DNA of 64,000 nucleotides from Mucilaginibacter sp. Its GTDB lineage: Bacteria; Bacteroidota; Bacteroidia; Sphingobacteriales; Sphingobacteriaceae. Shown one piece after another: positions 7,760-17,158 of this stretch (positions are counted from its first letter, which is position 1; each line of letters begins with the position of its first letter). The DNA is taken from positions 267,199 through 331,198 of the forward strand of contig NZ_JANYGQ010000028.1 of the NCBI RefSeq assembly GCF_025359345.1, given 5' to 3'. Position numbers and translations under genes: made by a program. The notes under the pieces were generated by a model. The model saw only the letters and a list, made by a program, of their open reading frames with translations, was not told the origin of the DNA and searched no databases.

Positions 7760-9922
7760 TTAGTTTTTGCTCTTTTTGGATGCGCCGATTACTGTGGCTT
7801 TGTTTAAAATCCAGCCGGCAAATTTATTGTTCAGCGTTTTTAAATAAGCGATATATTCTTTATGCGAATTTTTAACGCTGCGGTTAGCTTCGAAAACTGC
7901 AACGGTTTTGTTTGCGAATAAAATCCACTCTTTGGCGTTGTTTAATGAGTCGAGTGGCGGTAAGTCTATTAAAATAATATCGTACCGTGATTTAAGTTGT
8001 TCAAATTGCGCTGCTATTGATTTTTCATCATTAATCTCAAGCAATGTTGTATCCGCACCACGATTACCTAGTACACTTATCTTGGCATTATCCCATTCGG
8101 TATATGAAGTTGCCCTGAAATAGTCCTCAACAAACAAAGTAGGTTGTACGCTCCGGGTTACCGAAGGGTTAACAAAATTGCCGTCAATAAGCAGTACCTT
8201 TTTGTTTATGGAGCTGTATGCGTAGGCCAGGCTTGTGGCAATTAAAGTTTTGCCCTCACCAACACCTATGCTGGTGATGGCAAGCACCTTTTCACCTTTT
8301 AGTTCCTGGTCTATTTCAAACCTTACCGATCTCAGCAACTCCTTAAACTGCTGCATTTTAGTTCGGTTCTCAACATCCCAAAGCTTCCTTAAATCAGGTT
8401 TTGGGCCCTTTATCATGTTTAAAGCACCAAGCATGGGCAGGTTAGTCCGGGCTACAAGCGTTGATGGCTCGGTTACGTTATCATCAAGATAATACAGGAT
8501 GAACAACACCAGCAGGCATAGAAAAAGGCTCGCCATGCCGCTAAGCGCAATCAGAAACATTTTTTTCGACGGCTGGGCAACATCAGGCGTAGCAGGCTCA
8601 ACCTGGGCTAACCGGATTGAAAATTTGGATTGTAAGTTAGTGGCATTATATCTGCCCAATACATCCAGGTATTCCTTAGTGGCTATATCGATATCAAACT
8701 CATAGGTTTTTACGGTCGCATCAAACGGCACCAGTCTCGAAAATTTTGCATTCAAACTAGCGAGTTCCTTGTTTATCGACTTTTCGCTATACTTCGCAAG
8801 GTCTCTTGAAACTTCCAGCTCCTGGGCCTTCACCACTAGATTGTCTTTACCTATCCGCGGGTCAACCAGGTACTTGTCCGAAGTTGTGTGCAGTTGTTTT
8901 ACAAGTGTTGATTGCAGCGAGTCGATCGCCGGCTTGTATTTTGGGTCGAAGCCTGCGTGCACATATTCATCGGTAAGCGCTTTTAGCTGGTCGTTAGTTG
9001 TAGCAATTTCGGCATTATTTTGGTTTATCGATGCCTCAATGTATTTCCGGCTATTCGGGTCGAATTTCGACAGTACATTTTGCAGTGCACCTTCATTAGC
9101 GGCCAGCGTTCTTTGGTTCTCCAGCTTTTTATCGGTGTAAGCTAAAATTTGGGCGAATATGGTTTTTGATTGGTCATCAAGATTTAAAATGCCATTTTTA
9201 ATTTTATACTGCTGCAGTTCTTCTTTTTTCTGGTTAAGCGCATTGCGTTTTTCTTCAAGTAGATTCGATAAAAAGTCGACCGCATTCGATTCGTTCTTTT
9301 TAATATTTACGCTATAGTAATCAATAAATTCTTTAGCCAAAGTGTTAACCACAAATGCCGACAGTTGCGGATTTTCGGATGTGAATTGTACTGCTATGAA
9401 ATCGCTTTCTTCGTCTCGCGCAATGTCGAGGTTTTTTCTTAACGAACGCTCATCATAATGCATTGAGATAAGCAATTCGTTCAGACCGTTCTCATCTTTA
9501 TTATATAAAGATAGGGGAGCGCCGGTTACCAGCTTGGCCCGGTATACAACAAGTGCATGTTGTATTGCGGCCTGGCTTAACCCTTTAAAATCATGGTTGA
9601 GTTTTCTGAAAGGCGTGGAGCTGCTTAAATCGTGGATAATAAGCTGGTACGATACCTGATCAATCAGCTTTTTCAGCTTGATGATTTCCATCAGGTTGCT
9701 AAACTCGCGGTTTATTTGGTCGCTTTGCGCATTGGGGTTGTTATCCTTATCCAATAAATGGGTTGATGCATCAACAATACCCGTAGCAATTTGGGTGCGT
9801 GAAACGTATTCGTCGGGAAGATTTTTGACAAGAAAATACGAAGCAACCACCGCCGCCACTACAACAGCAATAATTATTAGAATATATTTTTTTAAAAGTT
9901 TAAAATAACCAGATATTTCCAT
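7760..9922 (-). CDS. Wzc-like polysaccharide co-polymerase with cytoplasmic ATPase domain
   Basis: 720 aa. The N-terminal Wzz domain starts directly with a membrane segment (~14-32, KKYILIIIAVVVAAVVASYF). A large periplasmic coiled-coil region follows (~180-400), then a proline-containing second membrane segment at ~445-475 (AQPSKKMFLIALSGMASLF..). The C-terminal BY-kinase-like domain has Walker A GVGEGKTLIATSL (~555-567), Walker A' VLLIDGNF (~583) and Walker B IILIDLPPLD (~640). The protein should set chain length and couple polymerisation to export with the TolC-like protein encoded just upstream. The C terminus ends NKATVIGASKKSKN with no tyrosine cluster, so classical Wzc autophosphorylation on a C-terminal Tyr tail is not expected. 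The start codon ATG at 9922 lies 4 bp after the TolC-like gene. Confidence 0.88.
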   Translation of the reverse strand: MEISGYFKLLKKYILIIIAVVVAAVVASYFLVKNLPDEYVSRTQIATGIVDASTHLLDKDNNPNAQSDQINREFSNLMEIIKLKKLIDQVSYQLIIHDLSSSTPFRKLNHDFKGLSQAAIQHALVVYRAKLVTGAPLSLYNKDENGLNELLISMHYDERSLRKNLDIARDEESDFIAVQFTSENPQLSAFVVNTLAKEFIDYYSVNIKKNESNAVDFLSNLLEEKRNALNQKKEELQQYKIKNGILNLDDQSKTIFAQILAYTDKKLENQRTLAANEGALQNVLSKFDPNSRKYIEASINQNNAEIATTNDQLKALTDEYVHAGFDPKYKPAIDSLQSTLVKQLHTTSDKYLVDPRIGKDNLVVKAQELEVSRDLAKYSEKSINKELASLNAKFSRLVPFDATVKTYEFDIDIATKEYLDVLGRYNATNLQSKFSIRLAQVEPATPDVAQPSKKMFLIALSGMASLFLCLLVLFILYYLDDNVTEPSTLVARTNLPMLGALNMIKGPKPDLRKLWDVENRTKMQQFKELLRSVRFEIDQELKGEKVLAITSIGVGEGKTLIATSLAYAYSSINKKVLLIDGNFVNPSVTRSVQPTLFVEDYFRATSYTEWDNAKISVLGNRGADTTLLEINDEKSIAAQFEQLKSRYDIILIDLPPLDSLNNAKEWILFANKTVAVFEANRSVKNSHKEYIAYLKTLNNKFAGWILNKATVIGASKKSKN

Positions 9923-9926
9923 TAAT

Positions 9927-10607
9927 CTATTTAATGCTTTCCAACTTGTCCCCTATAAGCTCTTCAAGATTAGTTTTGGCGGTAAAAACATTTAACTCAG
10001 CCTGTATCCTAAATGAATTTTGATTGTAAAGGTTATTCAACGCCTGGTTGTAAATGTCAAACGAAGTTTCACCTTTTTCAAACGTATACTTAAGATTTTT
10101 GGTAGCCGTTTCTGCATTTGTTACAGCGGTAACTTTATTTCGCAGGTCGGCTTGTGCTGCTAAGTAAGCAAAATAAAACCGTTTTATCTGTGCTTCCAGT
10201 GTTAAATAATATTCCTGCTGTGTAAATTCAGCAACTTTAACTGCCTCTCTTGCGTTGTGAATGGTATAAGGTCGTTCAAAAAGCGACCCCAAACTAACAG
10301 AAGCCACCAACTGGTAGCCTTTAAAAATAGTTGGCTGTATTATATTAACGGATGACTGCGGGCTATAGATATACGAAGCACTGAAAGCTTCCAGCCAGCC
10401 AAAACTTGCCTGGTGAAACGTGCTGCGGGCTATTTCAACTTGTTTTTGTTTTATTTTGGCTTCAGGATAGTTTCTCTTAGCTGCCGCAATAAGTTTCTCC
10501 ATGTACGGGTACGACAAATCCTTAAATAGCGTTTCCTGGGCGAAAAGGTTACAGGCTAAGGTCGAGAGAAATATTGAGAGACAAATAATGCGTAATTTAT
10601 TATTCAT
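9927..10607 (-). CDS. Short TolC-like outer membrane efflux family protein
   Basis: 226 aa with a signal peptide (about residues 1-23, ending LACNLFAQE). The mature part resembles one OEP (TolC) repeat: a long helix with YPEAKIKQKQVEIARS, a short beta region YSPQSSVNIIQP..YQLVASVSLGSLF, then two long helices (..EYYLTLEAQIKRFYFAYLAAQADLRNKV.. and the final ..FRIQAELNVFTAKTNLEELIG). Full-length TolC proteins are about twice as long with two such repeats, so this is a half-length member that would need to form a hexamer rather than a trimer if it builds a TolC-like channel. It sits between sugar transferase and Wzc-like genes, so a role in glycan export is likely. The whole ORF looks intact with clean boundaries, so truncation by mutation is not suggested. 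Confidence 0.75.
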   Translation of the reverse strand: MNNKLRIICLSIFLSTLACNLFAQETLFKDLSYPYMEKLIAAAKRNYPEAKIKQKQVEIARSTFHQASFGWLEAFSASYIYSPQSSVNIIQPTIFKGYQLVASVSLGSLFERPYTIHNAREAVKVAEFTQQEYYLTLEAQIKRFYFAYLAAQADLRNKVTAVTNAETATKNLKYTFEKGETSFDIYNQALNNLYNQNSFRIQAELNVFTAKTNLEELIGDKLESIK

Positions 10608-10611
10608 TTTG

Positions 10612-11700
10612 TTACACTTTTTCTTTCTGAAAAACTGCTGGCACCGTTCTTATAAGAATTTTCCAATCGAGCCAGAATGAATAATTCTGTGCGTAGAAAT
10701 TATCTAATTTTTTTCTTTCACGCTCAGACATATCTGCTTTTCCCCGTTTGGTTATCTGCCACAAACCGGTTAACCCGGCAGGCCCCAAAAAACGCATCGA
10801 CCACTCGTTTGATGTCAGCATTTCTGCTTCATAAACCGGCAGCGGCCTGTTGCCAACCAACGACATATCTCCCAGTAATATGTTGAATAATTGAGGGAGC
10901 TCGTCGAGGCTCGAATTTCGTAAAAATTTACCAAGTTTGGTTACGCGCGGATCGTCTTTAATTTTAACAAATGCGGCTTTTGTGCCCCCATCCTCATTTG
11001 CGTACTGATTTTGTGTGGATAACTCAACTAACATTTTATCAGCGTCGGTTCGCATCGACCGGAATTTGTAAAAATCGAATATCTTGTAACCAGTGCCAAC
11101 CCGCTTGCTTTTGTAGATCACAGGGCCTTTTGAACCCAGTTTAATGGCAATTACTACAGCCAGCATAATCGGCGAAAGGAACAAAATCATCAAGCCCGAA
11201 ATAAACAAATCCATAAAGCGTTTTCCGGCAGGCATGCTGTACTTTATATCGACTTCTTTTGATATTTCGAGCAGCCTGGGTTTTATCAGTTTAAATTTCA
11301 CCAGGAAGTTTAAACGTTCGCGCAAATCTGAGATAGAGAAAGGGTAAATATAAAAATCATGCACTTTAAGGCGCATGGCATCCAGCTTTAATGATTTATC
11401 GTTTGACAGGGAAAGTAATACGATAATAAGCCCGCTAAACAACGGGTTGCCTTTAAGACGCTCAATAAGGTCGAAACACTCGCCTTGCTCGTCAACTTCA
11501 AGCAAAATAATTTCGGGCAATGTGAGGATCGATTGGTTGCCCAAAAAGTCCTCAACCTGCGAAAGGTAATCGTTATACGAGATCTGGAAATACGGGTCAA
11601 GCTCCTTCGACACGATATCTCTTAAGGCTAAACCGGCATAGGCTATCTTGGTATGTGAACCTGCGTTCTCATTCCATTCAGTTGCTATGGGATTCGTCAT
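10612..11700 (-). CDS. Initiating sugar-1-phosphate transferase with N-terminal receiver-like domain
   Basis: 362 aa. Residues ~155-360 are a bacterial sugar transferase domain (WcaJ/PglC superfamily): one re-entrant membrane segment (KRFMDLFISGLMILFLSPIM), KFRSMRTDAD, DPRVTKLGKFLRNSSLDELPQLFNIL and SLVGNRPLPVYEAE. It should transfer a hexose-1-phosphate to undecaprenyl phosphate and so start the repeat unit. Residues ~15-140 look like a response-regulator receiver fold that has lost its acidic pocket: LPEIILLEVDEQGE takes the place of the phospho-acceptor strand and YIYPFSISDLRERL takes the place of the KPF loop. The usual four extra membrane segments of WbaP/WcaJ are absent. The gene overlaps the preceding stand-alone receiver gene by 23 bp, which suggests that the two proteins are made together. 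Confidence 0.87.
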   Translation of the reverse strand: MTNPIATEWNENAGSHTKIAYAGLALRDIVSKELDPYFQISYNDYLSQVEDFLGNQSILTLPEIILLEVDEQGECFDLIERLKGNPLFSGLIIVLLSLSNDKSLKLDAMRLKVHDFYIYPFSISDLRERLNFLVKFKLIKPRLLEISKEVDIKYSMPAGKRFMDLFISGLMILFLSPIMLAVVIAIKLGSKGPVIYKSKRVGTGYKIFDFYKFRSMRTDADKMLVELSTQNQYANEDGGTKAAFVKIKDDPRVTKLGKFLRNSSLDELPQLFNILLGDMSLVGNRPLPVYEAEMLTSNEWSMRFLGPAGLTGLWQITKRGKADMSERERKKLDNFYAQNYSFWLDWKILIRTVPAVFQKEKV

Positions 11701-12067
11701 AAATGCTTATTACTTGATTAATGGCTGATTTTAAAGATGCAGGGTTAAATGGTTTAGGCATGTAAGCGTCAACCTGGAAAGGCATGTTGGCAACTTGTGT
11801 GTCCAAATCATGCGCAGCAGAAAGCATAATAATCGGAATATCACGAAAAAGGCCGCTGATTTTAACATTTTTTATAAATGACTGTCCGTCAAAATAAGGC
11901 ATTTGCAAGTCAGATATGATTAACTCGGGAATGTTGCCATCCTCCAGCCAGCTAAAAGCATCAATCCCGTTATTCCTAACCACTATATCGTAATCTTTCG
12001 ACAGAATAAAATTCAGAAGCTTTAAAATACTCAGGTCATCGTCAACAATTAGTATTCTTTTTTTCAT
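11678..12067 (-). CDS. Stand-alone receiver-domain response regulator
   Basis: 129 aa, a single CheY-like receiver. All key residues are present: the acidic pair in VDDD (~9-11), the phospho-acceptor Asp in ISDLQMP (~53), the Ser in MLSAA (~85) and the Lys in PKPF (~107). There is no DNA-binding output domain. It heads the polysaccharide run; the 269 bp upstream (12068-12336) contain no gene and should hold the promoter, though I cannot place a clear TAnnTTTG box there. Its 3' end overlaps the gene for a sugar transferase that carries its own degenerate receiver domain. A regulatory partnership between the two is an inference. Confidence 0.9.
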   Translation of the reverse strand: MKKRILIVDDDLSILKLLNFILSKDYDIVVRNNGIDAFSWLEDGNIPELIISDLQMPYFDGQSFIKNVKISGLFRDIPIIMLSAAHDLDTQVANMPFQVDAYMPKPFNPASLKSAINQVISIYDESHSN

Positions 12068-12336
12068 TCTGCTAATCTTGTATTTAAAATTTCACTTGAT
12101 TACGAAAAATCCCCTAAAAAGGTTTTGCAAACGACGAATTTAAATGACTTGCTTATTAGCGCATAGCCTTTAAAATGGAGGGTTTAGGCTCAAAAATTTG
12201 CTTTGATTCTTTTATTCCATAAAAATACTGATTTGCCGATAATTATTACTAACTATTTTAGAATTTTTAACTGTTACATTATGAAGAACATAAATGCTTT
12301 TTTTAACGCCTGTTACGGATTGTGTTTAACTTGAAG

Positions 12337-13101
12337 TTATACTGGCTGCCCAAAATCGATGGTGGCGAGGCTAAAGAACGAGATTTTGTCGAAAGTCGGG
12401 TTGCCGGCTACGCTGGCGATGTATTGATTATTAAGATTAAAACTATTTATAACCCAGTCCTCATTTGAAGCGATGATGCCATCTGCCACGGTGATTGTGC
12501 CGTCAAGGCCTGGTAGTAGCCTAAGATCGCAATCGAGGCCCTGGGCAGTTGCTTTGGTGATAGCTTCCTTACGTGTCCAGAGTTTAAAAAAGCGATGAAT
12601 TGAATCAGCTTCTGCTATGTAATTAACTTCACCGGGGCTGAAATTATCGGCTAAAACCTCGTGATATCCAAAATTGTGGTTTATAAACTCAATGTCGGCG
12701 CCAATCGTGGAATCGGCCACAGCCAATAATATAGCCTCGCCCGAATGGGAGAGGTTATACTGTAAGTTATTTTGATTGCCGCTTTTTATAAACGGCTTTT
12801 TATTAAGACCGGATCCAAATTCGATAGCTTCAGGAGCTAAGTTTAAATATTTGCCTAATATAGTGCGCAATGCTGCCCGGCTTATTATAAACCTGTTGCG
12901 GTCTTTTTGTTGGTAAAATCTGTTGGCCCGATCAATTTCATCGCGCGTGAGTATTGAGTTAAAGCTATCAACCAGTATCGGGTTTAAATCTGAGGAGACT
13001 TTCCAAACATCGATACTGTTACTAATTTTAAAGCTGCAAGCCGAACTATCAAGCCAGGTTATATCAGCTAAAAAATTATTGGTGACGTTGATTGACAGCA
13101 T
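12337..13101 (-). CDS. Sfp-type 4'-phosphopantetheinyl transferase
   Basis: 254 aa. Transfers the phosphopantetheine arm of CoA to the carrier domains of the adjacent NRPS/PKS. Signature residues are present: RDEIDRANRF near 53-62, NRFIISRAALRTIL (~69-82), the Mg-binding GADIE (~133-137) and the FKLWTRKEAITKATAQGL block (~168-185) with the W-x-x-K-E-A-x-x-K pattern. The length fits the Sfp class (about 230-250 aa), not the short AcpS class. It starts 24 bp after the stop of the C-A-T-TE synthetase in the same direction, so it is the third gene of that operon. The window holds a second, AcpS-type, transferase at 27083-27484 linked to a different carrier protein. Confidence 0.93.
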   Translation of the reverse strand: MLSINVTNNFLADITWLDSSACSFKISNSIDVWKVSSDLNPILVDSFNSILTRDEIDRANRFYQQKDRNRFIISRAALRTILGKYLNLAPEAIEFGSGLNKKPFIKSGNQNNLQYNLSHSGEAILLAVADSTIGADIEFINHNFGYHEVLADNFSPGEVNYIAEADSIHRFFKLWTRKEAITKATAQGLDCDLRLLPGLDGTITVADGIIASNEDWVINSFNLNNQYIASVAGNPTFDKISFFSLATIDFGQPV

Positions 13102-13124
13102 ACTGGTTAAATGAGCGCAGCAAG

Positions 13125-16100
13125 TTACTTCTTTACTGCGTCATCTAAACATTTTTGCAATACCTGCGCAAAAATTTTGTCGTTAGGGGCCTTAAATATG
13201 GTATTGTGTTCTCCGGGAATTTGGTGGATATGCATGCCTTTAAGCGCATATGGTTTCCAGCCCAGGTATTCAAAGTCGTCCATATAAAAAGTGCGGTTTT
13301 CGGCCCTGAAAACTTCAACTGCAACATTGTAAGGCTTCAACTGGTAACGACGCTCGGCAAGGTTGTTCATCTCGTCAATTTTATTCGAGTACCCAAAAAA
13401 GCCTTCCTGTTTTTGTTCCTTACCATATTTAAACCGCCACCATGCGCGCTTAAATCTGCGTGTTAATGATAATTTTTTGTCGGATATGGTTTCTTTAATG
13501 CCGCTTGACGAAGAAAGCGCATACGCCATTTTGTCCTTAAAAAACCGGCTGCGTTTTATTAGTTTAATCAAAACCGGGTCGTGATGTGGCGACCGGTAAG
13601 CATAGGTATCAAACATTGCCAAAACCTTAACTTCTTTACCCATGGCTTCAAATTGCTTAGTCATTTCGAAAGCGATGATGCCGCCGAAAGAATAGCCCGC
13701 TAAAGCATAAGGGCCATCGGGGTTTTGCTTCATAATCGACTCGATATAATGCGCTGCAATTTCTTCGATGCTGCCCAGTGGCTCTTCAACCCCGTCAAGT
13801 CCTTTGGCCTGTAAACCAAAAACCGGTTGGTCGTCGGCCATATTCATAGCCAGGGTATTGAACAACAATACATTCAAACCCGCGCCGTGCACCATATATA
13901 AAGGCATTTTATTGCCCTTTGGCTTAATCGGAACCAACGAATCCCAAGTGATGGATTTACCGTCCATTTGCAGCATCAGCGCCAGTTTTTCAACTGTCGA
14001 TGTTTCAAACAGGGCGGCTAACGGCAAGCGTTTGCCGGTCTCTTTCTCAATACGGGTCATTACCTGCACTGCAATAAGCGAGTGCCCTCCCAACTCAAAG
14101 AAGTTGTCGTAAACGCCAATTTTATCAATGCCAAGGTATTCTTTCCAAATATTGGCAACCAATTGTTCAACATCGGTGCGCGGCGCAACAAAGCCGTGGC
14201 CGGTATCAACGGTTGATATGCCGTGTTTAGCCAGTACCTTCTTATCAACCTTGCCATTTGGGGTTAGCGGCATTTCGTCCAGCACCACAAAATTATCGGG
14301 CACCATATAATCAGGTACCGAATTTCGCAGGGTTTCTTTCCAGTTCTGTACATGGGCAGCTTCATCCTGCGAGGCGCTGTCTTTGTTAACAACCACAAAA
14401 GCCACCAGTTTATCAATGCCGAAATTGTCGGGCCTTGCTAAAACTACGGCTTCTTTAATGTTGGTGTTATTAACCAGGTTATATTCAATCTCCCCGGTCT
14501 CTATGCGGTAACCGCGAATTTTTACCTGCGCATCTACACGGCCCAGGCATTCAATTTCGCCATCGGGCATAAAGCGGCCTAAATCGCCGGTGTTGTACAT
14601 TTTGGCGCCTGATATTTTTGTAAAAGGGTCGGCAACAAACTTTTCGGCAGTCAGCTCAGCGCGGTTTAAATAGCCTTTGGCAACGCCGTCGCCGCCAATG
14701 TAAATTTCGCCCGGAATGCCAACACCTAATGGCCTTAAAAACTTATCTAATATGTAAATGGAAGTGTTATCAATTGGCCTGCCTATAGATATTTTCTCAG
14801 CAGCTTTTATCTCTTTTACTGTCGACCATATGGTTGTTTCGGTCGGCCCGTAAACATTCCATAGCGAACTTGCACAAGTTAAAATTCTTTCCGCCAGTTC
14901 GGCTGGTAGAGCCTCACCGCCGCAAATTGCTTTTATAGCAGTTTCTTTGCTCCAGCCGGCTTCCAGCATAATGCGCCAGGTATAAGGCGTAGCCTGCATA
15001 ACGGTAGCGCCATGGTTTTTAATAATATCAAGCAATGCGCGCCCATCTTTTGCAGTGGCAGCATCAGCCAAAATTATTTCGGCGCCGGTTAACAATGGTA
15101 AAAATAACTCAAGGCCGGCAATATCAAAACTAATGGTGGTCACAGCCAGCAATTTATCGGCAGGGGCTAAACCCGGCTGTTTTTGCATACTGTATAAAAA
15201 GTTTACCAGGTTGTGTTGCGCAATTTGAACGCCTTTAGGCATACCGGTTGAGCCAGAAGTATAAAGGATATAAACCAAATCATCGCCGGCAACAGTAACG
15301 TCAGGGTCGGTGGTTGGGTAATCGTCAATGGCTAACCACTCATCCTCCAAAACTAACTCTCTTGCGTTCGACTGATATTTTCCTTTGTAGTCCATTGAAG
15401 TTAACAACACTACCGCCTGCGAATCCTCAATCATGTAGTTGATACGGTTGATTGGGAAAATAGGGTCGAGGGGAATATAAACGGCACCGGCTTTCATTAT
15501 TGCCAGCATGCTGATAACCATCTCAGCTGACCGATCCATCGAAAAGGCAACTTTATTGCCTTTTTTAACACCGTTTTTTATCAGGATGGCTGCCAATTGA
15601 TTGGCACGCTCATTTAATTCTTTATATGTAGTTTTTTGTTCGCCAAAGGTTATTGCTGTTTTGTCCGGTGTTCCGGCGGCAATATTAGCAATCAGCTTAT
15701 GCAAGGGCGTTTCGCGGGGATATGCACAGGCCGTATCATTCCATTCTATTAACTGATGGCTCAATTCTGCCGAATCCATGGTAAGGATATTACCTATCAA
15801 TACGTCAGGATCCTTCACCAATTCGCGCAGCAAAAATTCGAAGCTATCCATCATCTTTTTAATGGTTGATGGCTTGAAAAGTTGTGTGTTGTACGACCAT
15901 TCCAAAGTCGGCGACTCTTCGTGACCTGCAATGTTCAGGAATATCTCAAAGTTCTCGTACTCGCGCGGGTTGCTGATAAGCTTATGATGCAGCTGGTAAA
16001 ATTCTACATCGTCATCAAGCCCCATATCTATGTTGAACATCACTGGTACTAATGGCAACCTTGATGAATCACGGGCTATGTGTAGTTTTTTCAATAAGCT

Positions 16101-17141
16101 ACCAAAAGTGTATAATTGGTGCTCATAAGCATCAAGCACCTCGCTGCGGCGCTGTCTTAAATATGTTTTAAATGATATATTGCTTTTTGGATAGCTGCGT
16201 AGGGCAAGCAGGTTAACACAATGCCCAACCAGCCTGTAGTTGTCGGTAGCTGGCTGACCGGCTGCAGGCAAACCAATAATAATTTCTTCCTGACCGGTTA
16301 CCTGTTTTAAAAATACTTCGAATGCAGCCAGTAATGTAGTTACAAAGCTCGTTCCGTTGGTTTTGGCCAGTTTTTTTACATCACTTGCCAAAGCGCCGTC
16401 CAAAATCAGGTCGTCGCGATGGCTTTTGTAGGTACGTAGAGTTGGGCGTGGATAATCAGTTGGGATGTCCAGAAGATGACCACTGCCAATAAACTGGTCA
16501 ATCCAGAACTGCTCCGTTTCTTTATTTAAGCCACTGTCGGTATGTACCATATCGTTAACGGCATACTCGCTGAACAGCGGCGGCGCAGGTAATTTTATGT
16601 ATTCGTTTTTTGTATAGGCAGAATAAAGCTTACTCAAATCCTGCATCATAATGCCTATCGACCATCCGTCGCAAACGATGTGATGGGCAACAAAAGTTAA
16701 AAGGTGTTCGTTTTCTGATAGTTTAAATGACGATGCCTTAAATAGCGGGCCGGTAACCAGGTTGAAAGGCGTTAAGGCAATTTGCTTATTATATTCGTCT
16801 ACGAAATTCTTTTGTTGTGCGGCGGTTGATGATGAAATGTCTTGGTAGTCGATATCAAGTACCAATTCTTTGTAAACGCAAATGTTCTTTCCATCGGCAC
16901 TAAACGACATCCTCAACGCTTCGTGCATGTTTACCATTCCCTGCAAAGCGCGCATCATGGCGTTGGTATTAAAAATGCCGGTTAACAGCAGCGAAAAGCA
17001 TTCGTTATAGGCACAGTTAGCCGCCGCGCCTCCGATAAGGCACGATGTCCAAATCTCAACCTGCGGTTCAGTTGCAGGTGCGATTAACGAAATTTCGGGC
17101 CCTGCGAAAGGATCAAACTCTACAGGGTTTGTATCTACCAT
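13125..17141 (-). CDS. NRPS C-A-T-TE termination module, glycine-type code
   Basis: 1338 aa from the ATG at 17141, 17 bp after the upstream synthetase; a TTG four codons earlier is less likely. Domain order: condensation (~20-450, catalytic HHIVCDG at 153-159), adenylation (~460-975, YTSGSTGMPKG ~627, VYGPTETTIW ~763, NGKVDKK ~962), carrier (~985-1055, phosphopantetheine Ser in LGGHSL at ~1021), and type I thioesterase (~1080-1338). The thioesterase triad is Ser in GYSFGG ~1151, Asp in MFDTYAY ~1178 and His in PGEHNT ~1312. The code residues read D-I-L-Q-I-G-V-I-W, close to remembered glycine codes. It should accept the aminated ketide-peptide from the AMT-bearing protein, couple one amino acid (predicted glycine) and release the product by hydrolysis or cyclisation. 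Confidence 0.95.
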   Translation of the reverse strand: MVDTNPVEFDPFAGPEISLIAPATEPQVEIWTSCLIGGAAANCAYNECFSLLLTGIFNTNAMMRALQGMVNMHEALRMSFSADGKNICVYKELVLDIDYQDISSSTAAQQKNFVDEYNKQIALTPFNLVTGPLFKASSFKLSENEHLLTFVAHHIVCDGWSIGIMMQDLSKLYSAYTKNEYIKLPAPPLFSEYAVNDMVHTDSGLNKETEQFWIDQFIGSGHLLDIPTDYPRPTLRTYKSHRDDLILDGALASDVKKLAKTNGTSFVTTLLAAFEVFLKQVTGQEEIIIGLPAAGQPATDNYRLVGHCVNLLALRSYPKSNISFKTYLRQRRSEVLDAYEHQLYTFGSLLKKLHIARDSSRLPLVPVMFNIDMGLDDDVEFYQLHHKLISNPREYENFEIFLNIAGHEESPTLEWSYNTQLFKPSTIKKMMDSFEFLLRELVKDPDVLIGNILTMDSAELSHQLIEWNDTACAYPRETPLHKLIANIAAGTPDKTAITFGEQKTTYKELNERANQLAAILIKNGVKKGNKVAFSMDRSAEMVISMLAIMKAGAVYIPLDPIFPINRINYMIEDSQAVVLLTSMDYKGKYQSNARELVLEDEWLAIDDYPTTDPDVTVAGDDLVYILYTSGSTGMPKGVQIAQHNLVNFLYSMQKQPGLAPADKLLAVTTISFDIAGLELFLPLLTGAEIILADAATAKDGRALLDIIKNHGATVMQATPYTWRIMLEAGWSKETAIKAICGGEALPAELAERILTCASSLWNVYGPTETTIWSTVKEIKAAEKISIGRPIDNTSIYILDKFLRPLGVGIPGEIYIGGDGVAKGYLNRAELTAEKFVADPFTKISGAKMYNTGDLGRFMPDGEIECLGRVDAQVKIRGYRIETGEIEYNLVNNTNIKEAVVLARPDNFGIDKLVAFVVVNKDSASQDEAAHVQNWKETLRNSVPDYMVPDNFVVLDEMPLTPNGKVDKKVLAKHGISTVDTGHGFVAPRTDVEQLVANIWKEYLGIDKIGVYDNFFELGGHSLIAVQVMTRIEKETGKRLPLAALFETSTVEKLALMLQMDGKSITWDSLVPIKPKGNKMPLYMVHGAGLNVLLFNTLAMNMADDQPVFGLQAKGLDGVEEPLGSIEEIAAHYIESIMKQNPDGPYALAGYSFGGIIAFEMTKQFEAMGKEVKVLAMFDTYAYRSPHHDPVLIKLIKRSRFFKDKMAYALSSSSGIKETISDKKLSLTRRFKRAWWRFKYGKEQKQEGFFGYSNKIDEMNNLAERRYQLKPYNVAVEVFRAENRTFYMDDFEYLGWKPYALKGMHIHQIPGEHNTIFKAPNDKIFAQVLQKCLDDAVKK

Positions 17142-17158
17142 AATAGTTTCCAACCTTC

